This document shows, in pieces, positions 8,206 to 16,640 of a DNA stretch of 64,000 nucleotides. How positions within the stretch are numbered: the stretch's first letter is position 1; every line of letters begins with the position of its first letter. The DNA comes from Sphingomonas sp. (lineage in GTDB: Bacteria; Pseudomonadota; Alphaproteobacteria; Sphingomonadales; Sphingomonadaceae): contig NZ_JAHBZJ010000004.1 of assembly GCF_019635455.1 (NCBI RefSeq), positions 62,001 to 126,000 on the forward strand, in the 5' to 3' direction. The notes below the pieces were generated by a model. That model did no database searches. It saw only the letters and a program-made list of their open reading frames with translations, and was not told the origin of the DNA. The translations under genes were made by a program, and so were the position numbers.

Positions 8206-10995
8206 TCAGAAATTGGCGCTGACGCCGAACTTCGCGGTCCAGCTGTACTTTTCGTACTGGAGCAGGCGCTTGGCGCCCTCATAGTTCTGATAGGCGAAAT
8301 AGGGCGCGTCGGTGACGTTGATCCAGTCCGCGAAAATCCGGACCCCCTTCGTCACCTTCACCTTCGCCGACAGGTCGAGCTGGAAGCGCTGATCGGCATA
8401 GCGGTCCTGATCCGCGCCATTGCCGATCTCTTCCAGAAACTTGCTGCGATAGGTGCCTGCCGCGCGCAGCGACAGCGGTCCCTTTTCATATCCCAGCACG
8501 ACGTTGAACGTATGCTTCGACGCGGCGGGCAGGGGGATGCGCCGCGGATCGGTCGGATCGCCGTCGTTCAGGATGGTGCCGGTGGCGTCGGTAAAGGTGT
8601 AGTTGAGGTTGAGCAGCAGCCCGTCGAGCGGCCCCGGCAGGAAGGTGAAGCGCTGCGCATAGGACAGCTCGACCCCCTTTACATGCGCGGTGTCGCCGTT
8701 CCGGAACGTATCCGCCTCATCATAGGGAACGCCGTAAATGGTGCCGGGCGTGTCGGTGTGGACGGTGGTGATGAAGTCCCGGATCGATTTCCAGAACAGC
8801 CCTGCGGTCAGCGCCGAACTGTTGGAAAAATACCATTCGGCCGACGCGTCGAGGTTCCACGCGCGATAGGGCTTGAGCGCGGGGTTGCCGAACTCCGCCT
8901 CGTCATCCTCGTTCACCAGCGAGCGCTGGGCGAGGTTCGACAGCTTCGGGCGGACCAGGCTCTTATAGCCGGCAAGGCGCAGCACCACATTGCGTTGCGG
9001 CTCGAACCGCAGCGTCGCGCTGGGCAGCCAATCGGTGTAGCTGCGGGTGGTGCGGTTGGGGACCACAGTCACGGTGGTGCCGTCGGTCGAGGTGGTGAAG
9101 GCGCGAATATCGTTATAGGTCCGCTCGACGCGCAGACCCCCGATCACGCGGACACGGTCGCTGTCGTAACGGCCGAGCAGATAGCCGGCCAGCACGTCCT
9201 CATCGATCGCATAGTCGGACGCCGCCGAATTGAGCTGCGTATCGACGGTGTTGACGCGGAAGTTCGCCGCATTGGCGCGATAGAAATCGCTGGGCGCGGT
9301 GTGGCCCGCGACCGGACCCATGTCGAGGATGCGATAGGTTTGCGTGCCGAGCACGTCGGCCAGCGTGTAGCTGCCCGCATTGTAGCGGTCGTAAACGATC
9401 GTGTCGAAATTGTAGGACTTGGTCCGCCAGCGCGATTTGACGCCGCCCTGCACGGTGAAGGTGCCGCTATCCAGCGCGAATTCGCGCGAAACGTCGGCGC
9501 GCGCGGTCCATTCCTTGTCCAGCGAGTCCGACAGGTCGGTCAATTCCAGCTCGTTGAAGGCATAGGTCGCGGGATTGTTGAACAGCGCCGTGTTGCCCGA
9601 AACGCTGAACAGCGGGCGCCGCAGGTCGGAATAGTCGAAATTGACCAGCACCGCGTTCGCACCGCTACCGGTGAACCGGGCGCGGAAGCGGGTGGGATCG
9701 ACGGAGCCGTCCTCCAGCTCGCTCGCCTCCGAATAGGCGCCCGAATAGGTCAGTTTCCACGGACCGGTTTCGGTGATGCCGCCGGCGGTGACCGACTTGA
9801 TCTTCTGTTTTTCGAACCGGTCCTTCATGCGCCGGCGGACCTCGATCCGGCCGTCTGCACTCGAAAAGAGCGCGGAGCTGGCGCTGCCCGAACGCGGCGC
9901 GGCGCTCATGATGAAGGTGTCGTCGGCGCGATATTCCTGGTCGGAGAACACGCTGTAGATGCCACGGGCATAGAGCTTCGTGGTGTTGGACGCGCGCCAG
10001 TCGAGATTGAGCGATCCGCCGATCCGCTCACGCGTCACGTCATAATCGCGATACTGGACCTCTTCGGCATAGACGATGCCGGCGCTCTTCGCCCAGTCGC
10101 TCGCTTCGATATTGTCCGTCTCGAACTTGCGGCGATAATAGCTGAGGCCGCCGGCGATGCCGAAATCGTCACCGATCTTGGTCGAGAAGTCCAGGCTGGC
10201 CTTGGGGGTCAGCGCATCCGCATATTTATTGTAGCTGCCCTCGACCTTGATCCCCAGCAGGTCCTTTTTCCGGTCGAACGCGCTGGTGGTGTTGATCTCG
10301 ATCGACGCGCCGATCGTGTCGGCGTCCATGTCGGGGGTCAGCGATTTCTTGACCTCGATCGATTCGATCAGCTCGGCAGGGACCACGTCGAGCGCGACCG
10401 AGCGGACGTCGGATTCCGGCGCGGGAACGCGCGCGCCGTTGATCGATGCCGCGTTGAGTTCGGGATCGAGTCCGCGCACGGAAACGAACCGCCCCTCGCC
10501 CTGATCGTCGACGATGTTGATGCCGGGAACGCGGCGCAGCGATTCGGCGACATTCTGGTCGGGAAATTGTCCGACCGCGTCGCGGGTCAGCACGTTTTCG
10601 ACCCCGTCGGCGGCGCGCTGACGCGAGAGCGCGCTGGACAGGCTGGCCGACTGGCCGATGACGATGATCGCATCCTTGCCGCCCAGCACCAGATCGGCGG
10701 TGGCGACGGCCTGATCGGCGACGGTGATCCGGGTCCGCACCGGTTCCGCGCCGATATAGCTGGCCTCGATCGTGTAGGTGCCGGCGGGGACATCGGCGAA
10801 GCGGTAGCTGCCGTCGCGCGCCGCTTCGGTGACGCGGTCGAGCTCGACGATGCGGATCTGCGCGCCCTGGAGCGCGCGGACGCCCTGGCCGTCGGTCACC
10901 GTTCCGGTGACCTCGCTCGCAAATGCGATGCCCGGCGCGAGCAGCGCGGCGACAAGACTGGCGGTACGCAAAAGCGTGGCACGGCGACGATGCAT
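8206..10995 (-). CDS. TonB-dependent receptor, linked to phytase
   Basis: A 929-residue outer-membrane receptor. Signal peptide at about 1-26; carboxypeptidase-regulatory-like domain at about 28-98 (EVTGTVTDGQG, FADVPAGTYTIEASYIGAE); plug domain at about 120-260 with FPDQNVAESLRRVPGI and VRGLDPELN; the rest is the 22-strand barrel ending in a C-terminal phenylalanine (FGVSANF). It belongs to the large Caulobacter/Sphingomonas receptor type that imports nutrients with TonB-ExbBD energy. Its immediate downstream partner is the phytase, so the likely ligand is phytate or an inositol phosphate. The upstream Pho-type repeats suggest induction by phosphate limitation. Confidence 0.93.
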   Translation of the reverse strand: MHRRRATLLRTASLVAALLAPGIAFASEVTGTVTDGQGVRALQGAQIRIVELDRVTEAARDGSYRFADVPAGTYTIEASYIGAEPVRTRITVADQAVATADLVLGGKDAIIVIGQSASLSSALSRQRAADGVENVLTRDAVGQFPDQNVAESLRRVPGINIVDDQGEGRFVSVRGLDPELNAASINGARVPAPESDVRSVALDVVPAELIESIEVKKSLTPDMDADTIGASIEINTTSAFDRKKDLLGIKVEGSYNKYADALTPKASLDFSTKIGDDFGIAGGLSYYRRKFETDNIEASDWAKSAGIVYAEEVQYRDYDVTRERIGGSLNLDWRASNTTKLYARGIYSVFSDQEYRADDTFIMSAAPRSGSASSALFSSADGRIEVRRRMKDRFEKQKIKSVTAGGITETGPWKLTYSGAYSEASELEDGSVDPTRFRARFTGSGANAVLVNFDYSDLRRPLFSVSGNTALFNNPATYAFNELELTDLSDSLDKEWTARADVSREFALDSGTFTVQGGVKSRWRTKSYNFDTIVYDRYNAGSYTLADVLGTQTYRILDMGPVAGHTAPSDFYRANAANFRVNTVDTQLNSAASDYAIDEDVLAGYLLGRYDSDRVRVIGGLRVERTYNDIRAFTTSTDGTTVTVVPNRTTRSYTDWLPSATLRFEPQRNVVLRLAGYKSLVRPKLSNLAQRSLVNEDDEAEFGNPALKPYRAWNLDASAEWYFSNSSALTAGLFWKSIRDFITTVHTDTPGTIYGVPYDEADTFRNGDTAHVKGVELSYAQRFTFLPGPLDGLLLNLNYTFTDATGTILNDGDPTDPRRIPLPAASKHTFNVVLGYEKGPLSLRAAGTYRSKFLEEIGNGADQDRYADQRFQLDLSAKVKVTKGVRIFADWINVTDAPYFAYQNYEGAKRLLQYEKYSWTAKFGVSANF

Positions 10996-11068
10996 GATAT
11001 TCCCCCGATGTGGATGTGAGCCCGGTTTGCGAGTCTCGATGTGTCCAGGGGGCGACTAGGTAGCCGGG

Positions 11069-11130
11069 ATGTCAGTCCGATGTCGTTTCGGTGACGGCGT
11101 TGTTTCGGGAGCGTTACGGGGATGTGACAT
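11069..11130 (-). promoter_or_regulatory. Six phased PhoB-like half-sites (extended Pho box) upstream of receptor-phytase operon
   Basis: On the plus strand six 7-base units start at 11069, 11080, 11091, 11102, 11113 and 11124: ATGTCAG, ATGTCGT, GTGACGG, GTTTCGG, GTTACGG and GTGACAT. Read on the minus strand they resemble PhoB half-sites CTGTCAT, CTGTCAC and CTGTAAC, four of the six matching at 6 of 7 positions. The spacing is exactly 11 bases throughout, the repeat period of a Pho box. The array ends 74 bases upstream of the receptor start codon. Sequence pattern is direct; PhoB binding is inference. Confidence 0.62.
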
Positions 11131-11156
11131 GCGTCGCATGCGAACGGCGCATACGC

Positions 11157-11185
11157 GAAAACGCCCGGACCTTTCGGCCCGGGCG
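11157..11185 (-). terminator. Rho-independent terminator after glnA
   Basis: A 10-pair stem with one mismatch (11162-11171 with 11176-11185) closes a 4-base loop. On the minus strand it is followed by a short T run (11158-11161). It sits about 50 bases past the glnA stop and between that gene and the receptor promoter region, so it should end the glnB-glnA transcript. Confidence 0.75.
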
Positions 11186-11234
11186 CCTCGCTGTCCGGCA
11201 CCGCATCCCCCCGGACTGCGGCGCGGAAAATCGG

Positions 11235-12647
11235 TCAGGACGAATAGTACATGTCGAATTCGACCGGCGAGGGGGTCATCTCCCAACGGGCGACCTCTTC
11301 GCGCTTCAGTTCGACATAGGCCTCGACCTGGTCCTTGCTGAACACGTCGCCCTTCAGCAGGAAGTCCATATCGGCCTCCAGGCTGTCGAGCGCCTCGCGC
11401 AGCGAACCGCAGACGGTGGGAACCAGGCTCAGTTCCTCCGGCGGCAGATCGTACAGGTTCTTGTCCATCGGATCGCCCGGATGGATCTTGTTCTGGATGC
11501 CGTCGAGCCCCGCCATCAGCAGTGCGGCATAGGCGAGATACGGGTTCGCCAGCGCATCGGGGAAGCGGAACTCGACACGCTTGGCCTTGCTGCCCGCGCC
11601 ATAGGGAATGCGGCACGAGGCGGAGCGGTTGCGCGACGAATAGGCGAGCAGCACCGGCGCCTCATATCCCGGCACCAGCCGCTTGTAGCTGTTGGTGGTG
11701 GGATTGGTGAAGGCGTTCAGCGCCTTGGCATGCTTGATGACGCCACCGATGAAATAGAGGCACATTTCGGACAGGCCGGCATAGCCGTTGCCGGCGAACA
11801 GCGGCGAACCCTTGTCCCAGATCGACATATGGGTGTGCATGCCCGATCCGTTATCTTCCTTGATCGGCTTGGGCATGAAGGTCGCGGTCTTGCCATAGGC
11901 ATGCGCCACCTGATGCACGACATATTTGTAGATCTGCATGCGGTCGGCGGTCTGGACCAGCGTGCCGAAGGTCAGGCCCAGTTCGTGCTGCGCGGCGGCG
12001 ACCTCATGGTGATGCTTGTCGCAGGGCAGACCCATTTCGAGCATGGTCGAAACCATCTCGCCACGGATATCGACCGCGCTGTCCACCGGCGCGACGGGGA
12101 AATAGCCGCCCTTCGCGCGCGGGCGGTGGCCCATATTACCGCTCTCATAGTCCTTGGACGAATTGCCCGGCAGTTCGATATCGTCGAGCGCGTAATAGCT
12201 GGTCGAATAGCTGTTCTCGAACTTCACGTCGTCGAACATGAAGAATTCGGCCTCAGGGCCGACATAGACGGTATCGCCGATGCCGAGCGACTGGAGATAC
12301 GCCTCCGAACGCTTCGCGGTCGAGCGCGGGTCGCGGGCGTAGAGTTCGCCGGTCGACGGTTCGACGATGTCGCACACCAGGATCAGCATCGGCGTCGCGC
12401 TGAACGGATCGACCCATACGGCGTCCAGGTCGGGCTTCAGGATCATGTCGGATTCGTTGATCGCCTTCCACCCGGCGATCGAGGATCCGTCGAACATCAG
12501 GCCGTCGGTCAGTTCGTCCTCGCCGATCACCGACGCGACCATGGTCAGGTGCTGCCACTTGCCCTTCGGGTCGGTGAACCGCAGGTCGATCCACTCGATC
12601 TCCTGATCCTTCACCATCTTCAGAATGTCGCTGGCGGAATTAGCCAT
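11235..12647 (-). CDS. glnA: Glutamine synthetase type I
   Basis: A 470-residue ammonia-assimilating enzyme forming glutamine from glutamate, ammonia and ATP; active as a dodecamer in the cytoplasm. The beta-grasp domain is at about 15-100 and the catalytic domain follows, with [25 protein letters not shown] and the adenylylation-loop region near residue 400 (NLYDLPPEE). Length is standard for bacterial GSI-beta. ATG 12647 follows GAAAGGGG; an in-frame TTG three codons earlier is less likely. It follows glnB by 111 bases on the same strand, the usual nitrogen-regulated pair. Confidence 0.97.
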   Translation of the reverse strand: MANSASDILKMVKDQEIEWIDLRFTDPKGKWQHLTMVASVIGEDELTDGLMFDGSSIAGWKAINESDMILKPDLDAVWVDPFSATPMLILVCDIVEPSTGELYARDPRSTAKRSEAYLQSLGIGDTVYVGPEAEFFMFDDVKFENSYSTSYYALDDIELPGNSSKDYESGNMGHRPRAKGGYFPVAPVDSAVDIRGEMVSTMLEMGLPCDKHHHEVAAAQHELGLTFGTLVQTADRMQIYKYVVHQVAHAYGKTATFMPKPIKEDNGSGMHTHMSIWDKGSPLFAGNGYAGLSEMCLYFIGGVIKHAKALNAFTNPTTNSYKRLVPGYEAPVLLAYSSRNRSASCRIPYGAGSKAKRVEFRFPDALANPYLAYAALLMAGLDGIQNKIHPGDPMDKNLYDLPPEELSLVPTVCGSLREALDSLEADMDFLLKGDVFSKDQVEAYVELKREEVARWEMTPSPVEFDMYYSS

Positions 12648-12734
12648 TGGAACCAAGCCCCTTTCTCTCGCTCATCAAATCCGGACCCCATGAAGCGACG
12701 CCCGGAGAATCATGTTGCGCTGCAATGCAGCTTC

Positions 12735-12754
12735 ACGCAGTTTTTGCACTGCGT
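12735..12754 (-). promoter_or_regulatory. Perfect hairpin in the glnB-glnA gap
   Basis: The arms ACGCAGT (12735-12741) and ACTGCGT (12748-12754) pair perfectly around a 6-base loop, 4 bases past the glnB stop. No T run follows on the minus strand, so it is not a classical terminator. It could be a processing or stabilising structure that sets the glnB to glnA ratio, or a weak attenuator. The remaining gap also holds CTGCATTGCAG near 12720-12730. No second sigma-54 promoter is visible here. Confidence 0.4.
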
Positions 12755-12758
12755 CAAA

Positions 12759-13262
<504 letters not shown>

Positions 13263-13302
13263 TTAACGACTGCCTAACAAATGGGCAGGCCCGGCGCAAA
13301 AT

Positions 13303-13319
13303 TGCGCGATTGCGGTGCA
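13303..13319 (-). promoter_or_regulatory. Candidate NtrC binding site upstream of glnB
   Basis: The plus-strand sequence TGCGCG-ATTGC-GGTGCA matches the NtrC dyad TGCACC-N5-GGTGCA at 10 of 12 positions, with the right half perfect. It is about 85 bases upstream of the sigma-54 site, a usual enhancer distance. An adjoining inverted repeat GCGCAA-AA-TTGCGC spans 13294-13307. The site also lies 60 bases upstream of the divergent DUF885 gene. Binding is inference. Confidence 0.5.
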
Positions 13320-13378
13320 GCGGCCGGATGCGCTATCAGGGTGTTCTATCGAAATACGACACAGTTGAGAGGAGTCGC

Positions 13379-15193
13379 ATGCGCCTTCCCCGTCCGATCG
13401 TCGCCGGCCTGCTTGCCTGCGCGGCCGCCGCTCCCGTCTTCGCACTCCAGTCGGCAGGGAGGCCCGCACAGACCGCGCCGCAGGCCGAGGACGCGAAGCT
13501 GAAGGCGCTGTTCCACGCCAGCGACGAGGCGTCGCTCAAGCGCAATCCCGTCACCGCGATCTTCCGCGGCGACCTGCGCTATGCCGACCGGCTGGGCGAT
13601 TATTATACCGACGCCTATATGGCGGCGGAAAAGGCGGCCGCGCAGGCCGACCTTGCGGCGCTGCGCAAGATCGACCGCGGCCGGCTGAGCGCGGTCGACA
13701 AGATCGCCTATGACGTGTTCGAGGCGGACCAGCAGCGCGCGCTGAAAGGGTTCGATCCGAAGGTTCAGGCCGTCGTCAAATATCTGCCGATCGATCATTT
13801 CACCGGCTTTCAGTCCTTCTACCCCGATTTCGCGTCGGGGCAGGGCGCGGCGCCGTTCAAGACGGTGCTCGATTATCAGAACAATCTGAAGCGCAATGTC
13901 GAATATGCGAAGCTCTACGATCGCGTCATCGCGCTGTTTCGGGAAGGGATGAAGCGCGGCATCGTCCAGCCCAAGCTCGTCGTGCGCAACATGATCGGTC
14001 AGTTCGACAATCTGATCGCACAGGGGGTCGAGGATTCGGTGTTCATGGGGCCGGTGAAGAAATTCCCCGACGGAATCGCGCCCGCCGAGCAGCAGCGGCT
14101 GCGGGCGGCCTATGCGGCGCAGGTGCGCGACGTGATCCTGCCCGCCCACCGGAAGATCCGCGATTTCCTGGCCAAGCAATATCTGCCCGCCGCGCGCGAC
14201 AGCGTCGGCCTGTCCGCATTGCCGGGCGGCGCGGCGGTCTATGCCTATGCCATCGAAAGCAACACGACGCTGCCGCTGACCGCCGATTACGTTCACAATC
14301 TGGGCCTGTCGGAGGTGAAGCGCATCCTCGCCGAGATGGAGGCGCAGAAGACGCGTGCCGGGTTCGACGGGACGCTGCCCGAATTCTTCACCTGGCTGCG
14401 CTCCGATCCGCGCTTCCAGCCCAAGAGCGCGGAGGCGCTGCGTGAGGAATATGAAGCGATCGGCAAGCGGGTGAATGCGCGCGTGGGGGAGCAGTTCTCG
14501 CTGATCCCCAAGACCCCGCTCGAAATCCGGCCGGTGCCGGCCTATCGCGAAAAGACCGACGCCGCGGGCAGCTATGTACAGGGAACGCCGGACGGATCGC
14601 GCCCGGGCGTCTTCTTCTACAACACCTATGATCTGCCGACGCGCTACACCTGGGGTGCGGAGACGCTGTATCTGCACGAAGCGGTGCCGGGCCACCATTT
14701 CCAGATCAGCCTGGCGCAGGAAAATGCGGCGTTGCCCGCCTTCATGCGCTTCGGCGGCAACACCGCCTATGTCGAGGGCTGGGCGCTCTATGCCGAAACG
14801 CTGTGGCCCGAACTGGGCATGGAAACCGATCCCTATCAGCGGATGGGCGGGCTGAGCGACGAGATGCTGCGCGCGATGCGGCTCGTGGTCGATAGCGGGC
14901 TGCATGCCAAGGGTTGGACGCGCGATCAGGCGATCGACTACATGGTCACCAACTCGCCGATGTCAAAGACCGACGCCACCGCCGAGGTCGAGCGTTACAT
15001 CGCGATGCCGGGGCAGGCGCTGGCATACAAGATCGGCCAGCTGACGATCCTCAAGGAAAAGGCGAAGGCCAAGGCGGCGCTGGGGGTGAAGTTCGATCCG
15101 CGTGGCTTCCACGCCGCGGTGCTCGACACCGGCGCGCTGCCGATGCCGGTGCTGGAGAAGAAGATCGACGACTGGGTGGCGGGCCAGCGGTAA
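13379..15193 (+). CDS. Exported DUF885 family protein, probable metallopeptidase
   Basis: A 604-residue protein with a cleavable signal peptide (RLPRPIVAGLLACAAAAPVFA). Near residue 440 it carries LHEAVPGHHFQ, the conserved DUF885 histidine motif that resembles a zinc-peptidase HExxH-type centre. The C-terminal third (YMVTNSPMS, IGQLTILKEKAKA) also fits the family. It probably acts in the periplasm on peptides; the substrate is not known. ATG 13379 follows GAGAGGAG; an upstream in-frame start would destroy the signal peptide. The 281-base gap before it carries the glnB control sites. Confidence 0.88.
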   Translation: MRLPRPIVAGLLACAAAAPVFALQSAGRPAQTAPQAEDAKLKALFHASDEASLKRNPVTAIFRGDLRYADRLGDYYTDAYMAAEKAAAQADLAALRKIDRGRLSAVDKIAYDVFEADQQRALKGFDPKVQAVVKYLPIDHFTGFQSFYPDFASGQGAAPFKTVLDYQNNLKRNVEYAKLYDRVIALFREGMKRGIVQPKLVVRNMIGQFDNLIAQGVEDSVFMGPVKKFPDGIAPAEQQRLRAAYAAQVRDVILPAHRKIRDFLAKQYLPAARDSVGLSALPGGAAVYAYAIESNTTLPLTADYVHNLGLSEVKRILAEMEAQKTRAGFDGTLPEFFTWLRSDPRFQPKSAEALREEYEAIGKRVNARVGEQFSLIPKTPLEIRPVPAYREKTDAAGSYVQGTPDGSRPGVFFYNTYDLPTRYTWGAETLYLHEAVPGHHFQISLAQENAALPAFMRFGGNTAYVEGWALYAETLWPELGMETDPYQRMGGLSDEMLRAMRLVVDSGLHAKGWTRDQAIDYMVTNSPMSKTDATAEVERYIAMPGQALAYKIGQLTILKEKAKAKAALGVKFDPRGFHAAVLDTGALPMPVLEKKIDDWVAGQR

Positions 15194-15222
15194 GCCGGGA
15201 TTGGGGTGAATCGACCCCCGAT

Positions 15223-15246
15223 ATCCTCCCCCTGGCGGGGGAGGAT
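15223..15246. repeat. Palindromic hairpin between convergent genes
   Basis: A perfect 10-pair stem, ATCCTCCCCC (15223-15232) with GGGGGAGGAT (15237-15246), closes a TGGC loop. It lies between the DUF885 gene and the convergent TPR gene, so it may end transcription from both sides, although no T run follows. The sequence looks like a short palindromic repeat of the genome; a genome scan would show whether it recurs. Confidence 0.55.
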
Positions 15247-15275
15247 GAGCGGGCGGGCGATCGACCCTGTGGCGT

Positions 15276-16640
15276 TCAGCGGCTCGCCTGCCACGCGGCT
15301 TCGACCATCAGCCGTGCGGCTTCGGCGCGTTTGCGCGCGCGGTCGCGATCGGACTGGGTGACATTGGCGGCGTCGCCGAGAAATCGGCCCGAGGTGCGTG
15401 CGGCGAGCGCGGCGCGGGCGGGGGGCAGCGCGTCGCCGGCGCGACCGGCGCGGAGCAATGCGCGGGCAAAGGGTTCGGCTACATCGAGCGATTGCGGCGT
15501 GGCGGGTCCATAGGACGCAACCGTCCGCGACCATAATGTACCGTATAGCGCAAAGGCTTCGTTCTTGCGCTGAAGGACGAGGTTGTGCGCCAGCGCGAGC
15601 GTCGCGGTGCGGGGCGCCGATCCATCGACGGGGGTGCGTGGTGACGCAGCGATGGCGTCGCGTTGCTGGCGGCGGATGGGTTCGGCCGCCTCCGCACGAC
15701 CGGTCGTCTCGAACAGGTCGGCCAGCTGCCGCCGAGCGTTTTCGCCGGGATAGGCCCAATCGGGTTCGATGCGGGTGAGCGGGGCGGGGGCAAGCGCGAT
15801 CGCGCGGCGCAAGGTGGCTTCGGCGCGGGCGGAATCACCAGCCGCCACCAAGGCACGCGCGAGCAGCAGGAGACGGTCGATCAGGCGGAAATCGTTCAGA
15901 TCGTCGGCGATCGGGCGTTCGGCCAGTTGCGCCGCATAATCGACCGCCGCCTGCGCACGCCCGCGCGCGATCAGCACGCGCACCAATGCGCGATCGAGCG
16001 GGTCGGCGAACATCCGGTCGCACGGTCCCGCTGCGCAGCCCGCCAGCAACCGGCGATAAAGGAGTTCGGCCTCCTCTGGCCGCGCGAGCGCTTCGAGCGC
16101 GAGGCCCAGTTGGAAGACCGGTGTCCAGCCCAGCGTGGAGATCGCTTCATCCTGCATGTGCGGATCGGCCAAGGCACGCAGATGCGGCTCCGCCTCTGCC
16201 GCATAGCCCTCATCGAGCAGTGCCGTTGCCAGCATCAGCCGCACGGTCGATACGGAGATGGCGATCAAGCCACGTCGCCCGAGCAGACCGCCCACATCCT
16301 TGTAACCGGGGCGTGTCATCGCGTCGTAGGCGAGGCGGTAAATCGCGATCGGAGGGCAGTCGTGGCCAAGATCGACCGAAGCGATTTCGAGCAGCATGGC
16401 GATTGCGGCTGGCGCGAGCGGTGCGTCGGCGGGCTGGCCGGTCGCCTGCTTGATTGCCCGGAGCGCGCGATCGGTGTCGCCGCGATCGAACCAGGTTGCG
16501 ATCTGGAAGTCGCTGGGCTGGGTGCTGTCGGCAGGGGGTGGCCGCCCGATCGAGCCGCCGCCGATCTGCGCGGATGCGGCGGGCGTTGCCGCCGCCAGCA
16601 GCGCGAGGGTAACCAGCCGGCGAGCGACGGGCCGGATCAT
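15276..16640 (-). CDS. Exported TPR-like protein (paralogue of upstream gene)
   Basis: A 454-residue protein with a signal peptide (IRPVARRLVTLALLAAATPAASA). The rest is alpha-helical with TPR-like pairs such as ALRAIKQATGQ, YAAEAEPHLRALAD and RAEATLRRAIALAP. The last 80 residues (TPQSLDVAEPFARALLRAGR, AARTSGRF, RKRAEAARLMVEAAW) closely match the C-terminus of the gene upstream. ATG 16640 overlaps the upstream TGA by 4 bases, so the two are translationally coupled. A longer open frame runs back to 17000 but lies inside the upstream gene. Function unknown; a periplasmic scaffold is possible. Confidence 0.8.
   Translation of the reverse strand: MIRPVARRLVTLALLAAATPAASAQIGGGSIGRPPPADSTQPSDFQIATWFDRGDTDRALRAIKQATGQPADAPLAPAAIAMLLEIASVDLGHDCPPIAIYRLAYDAMTRPGYKDVGGLLGRRGLIAISVSTVRLMLATALLDEGYAAEAEPHLRALADPHMQDEAISTLGWTPVFQLGLALEALARPEEAELLYRRLLAGCAAGPCDRMFADPLDRALVRVLIARGRAQAAVDYAAQLAERPIADDLNDFRLIDRLLLLARALVAAGDSARAEATLRRAIALAPAPLTRIEPDWAYPGENARRQLADLFETTGRAEAAEPIRRQQRDAIAASPRTPVDGSAPRTATLALAHNLVLQRKNEAFALYGTLWSRTVASYGPATPQSLDVAEPFARALLRAGRAGDALPPARAALAARTSGRFLGDAANVTQSDRDRARKRAEAARLMVEAAWQASR

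Noticed and set aside
8512..11019. Long open frame on the plus strand opposite the phytase-linked receptor
   Set aside because: Antisense to an intact receptor; composition is skewed and no motif is recognisable.
13303..13319. Possibility that this dyad serves only the DUF885 gene
   Set aside because: It could, but the sigma-54 promoter is oriented toward glnB at a usual enhancer distance, so I list it with glnB and note the alternative.
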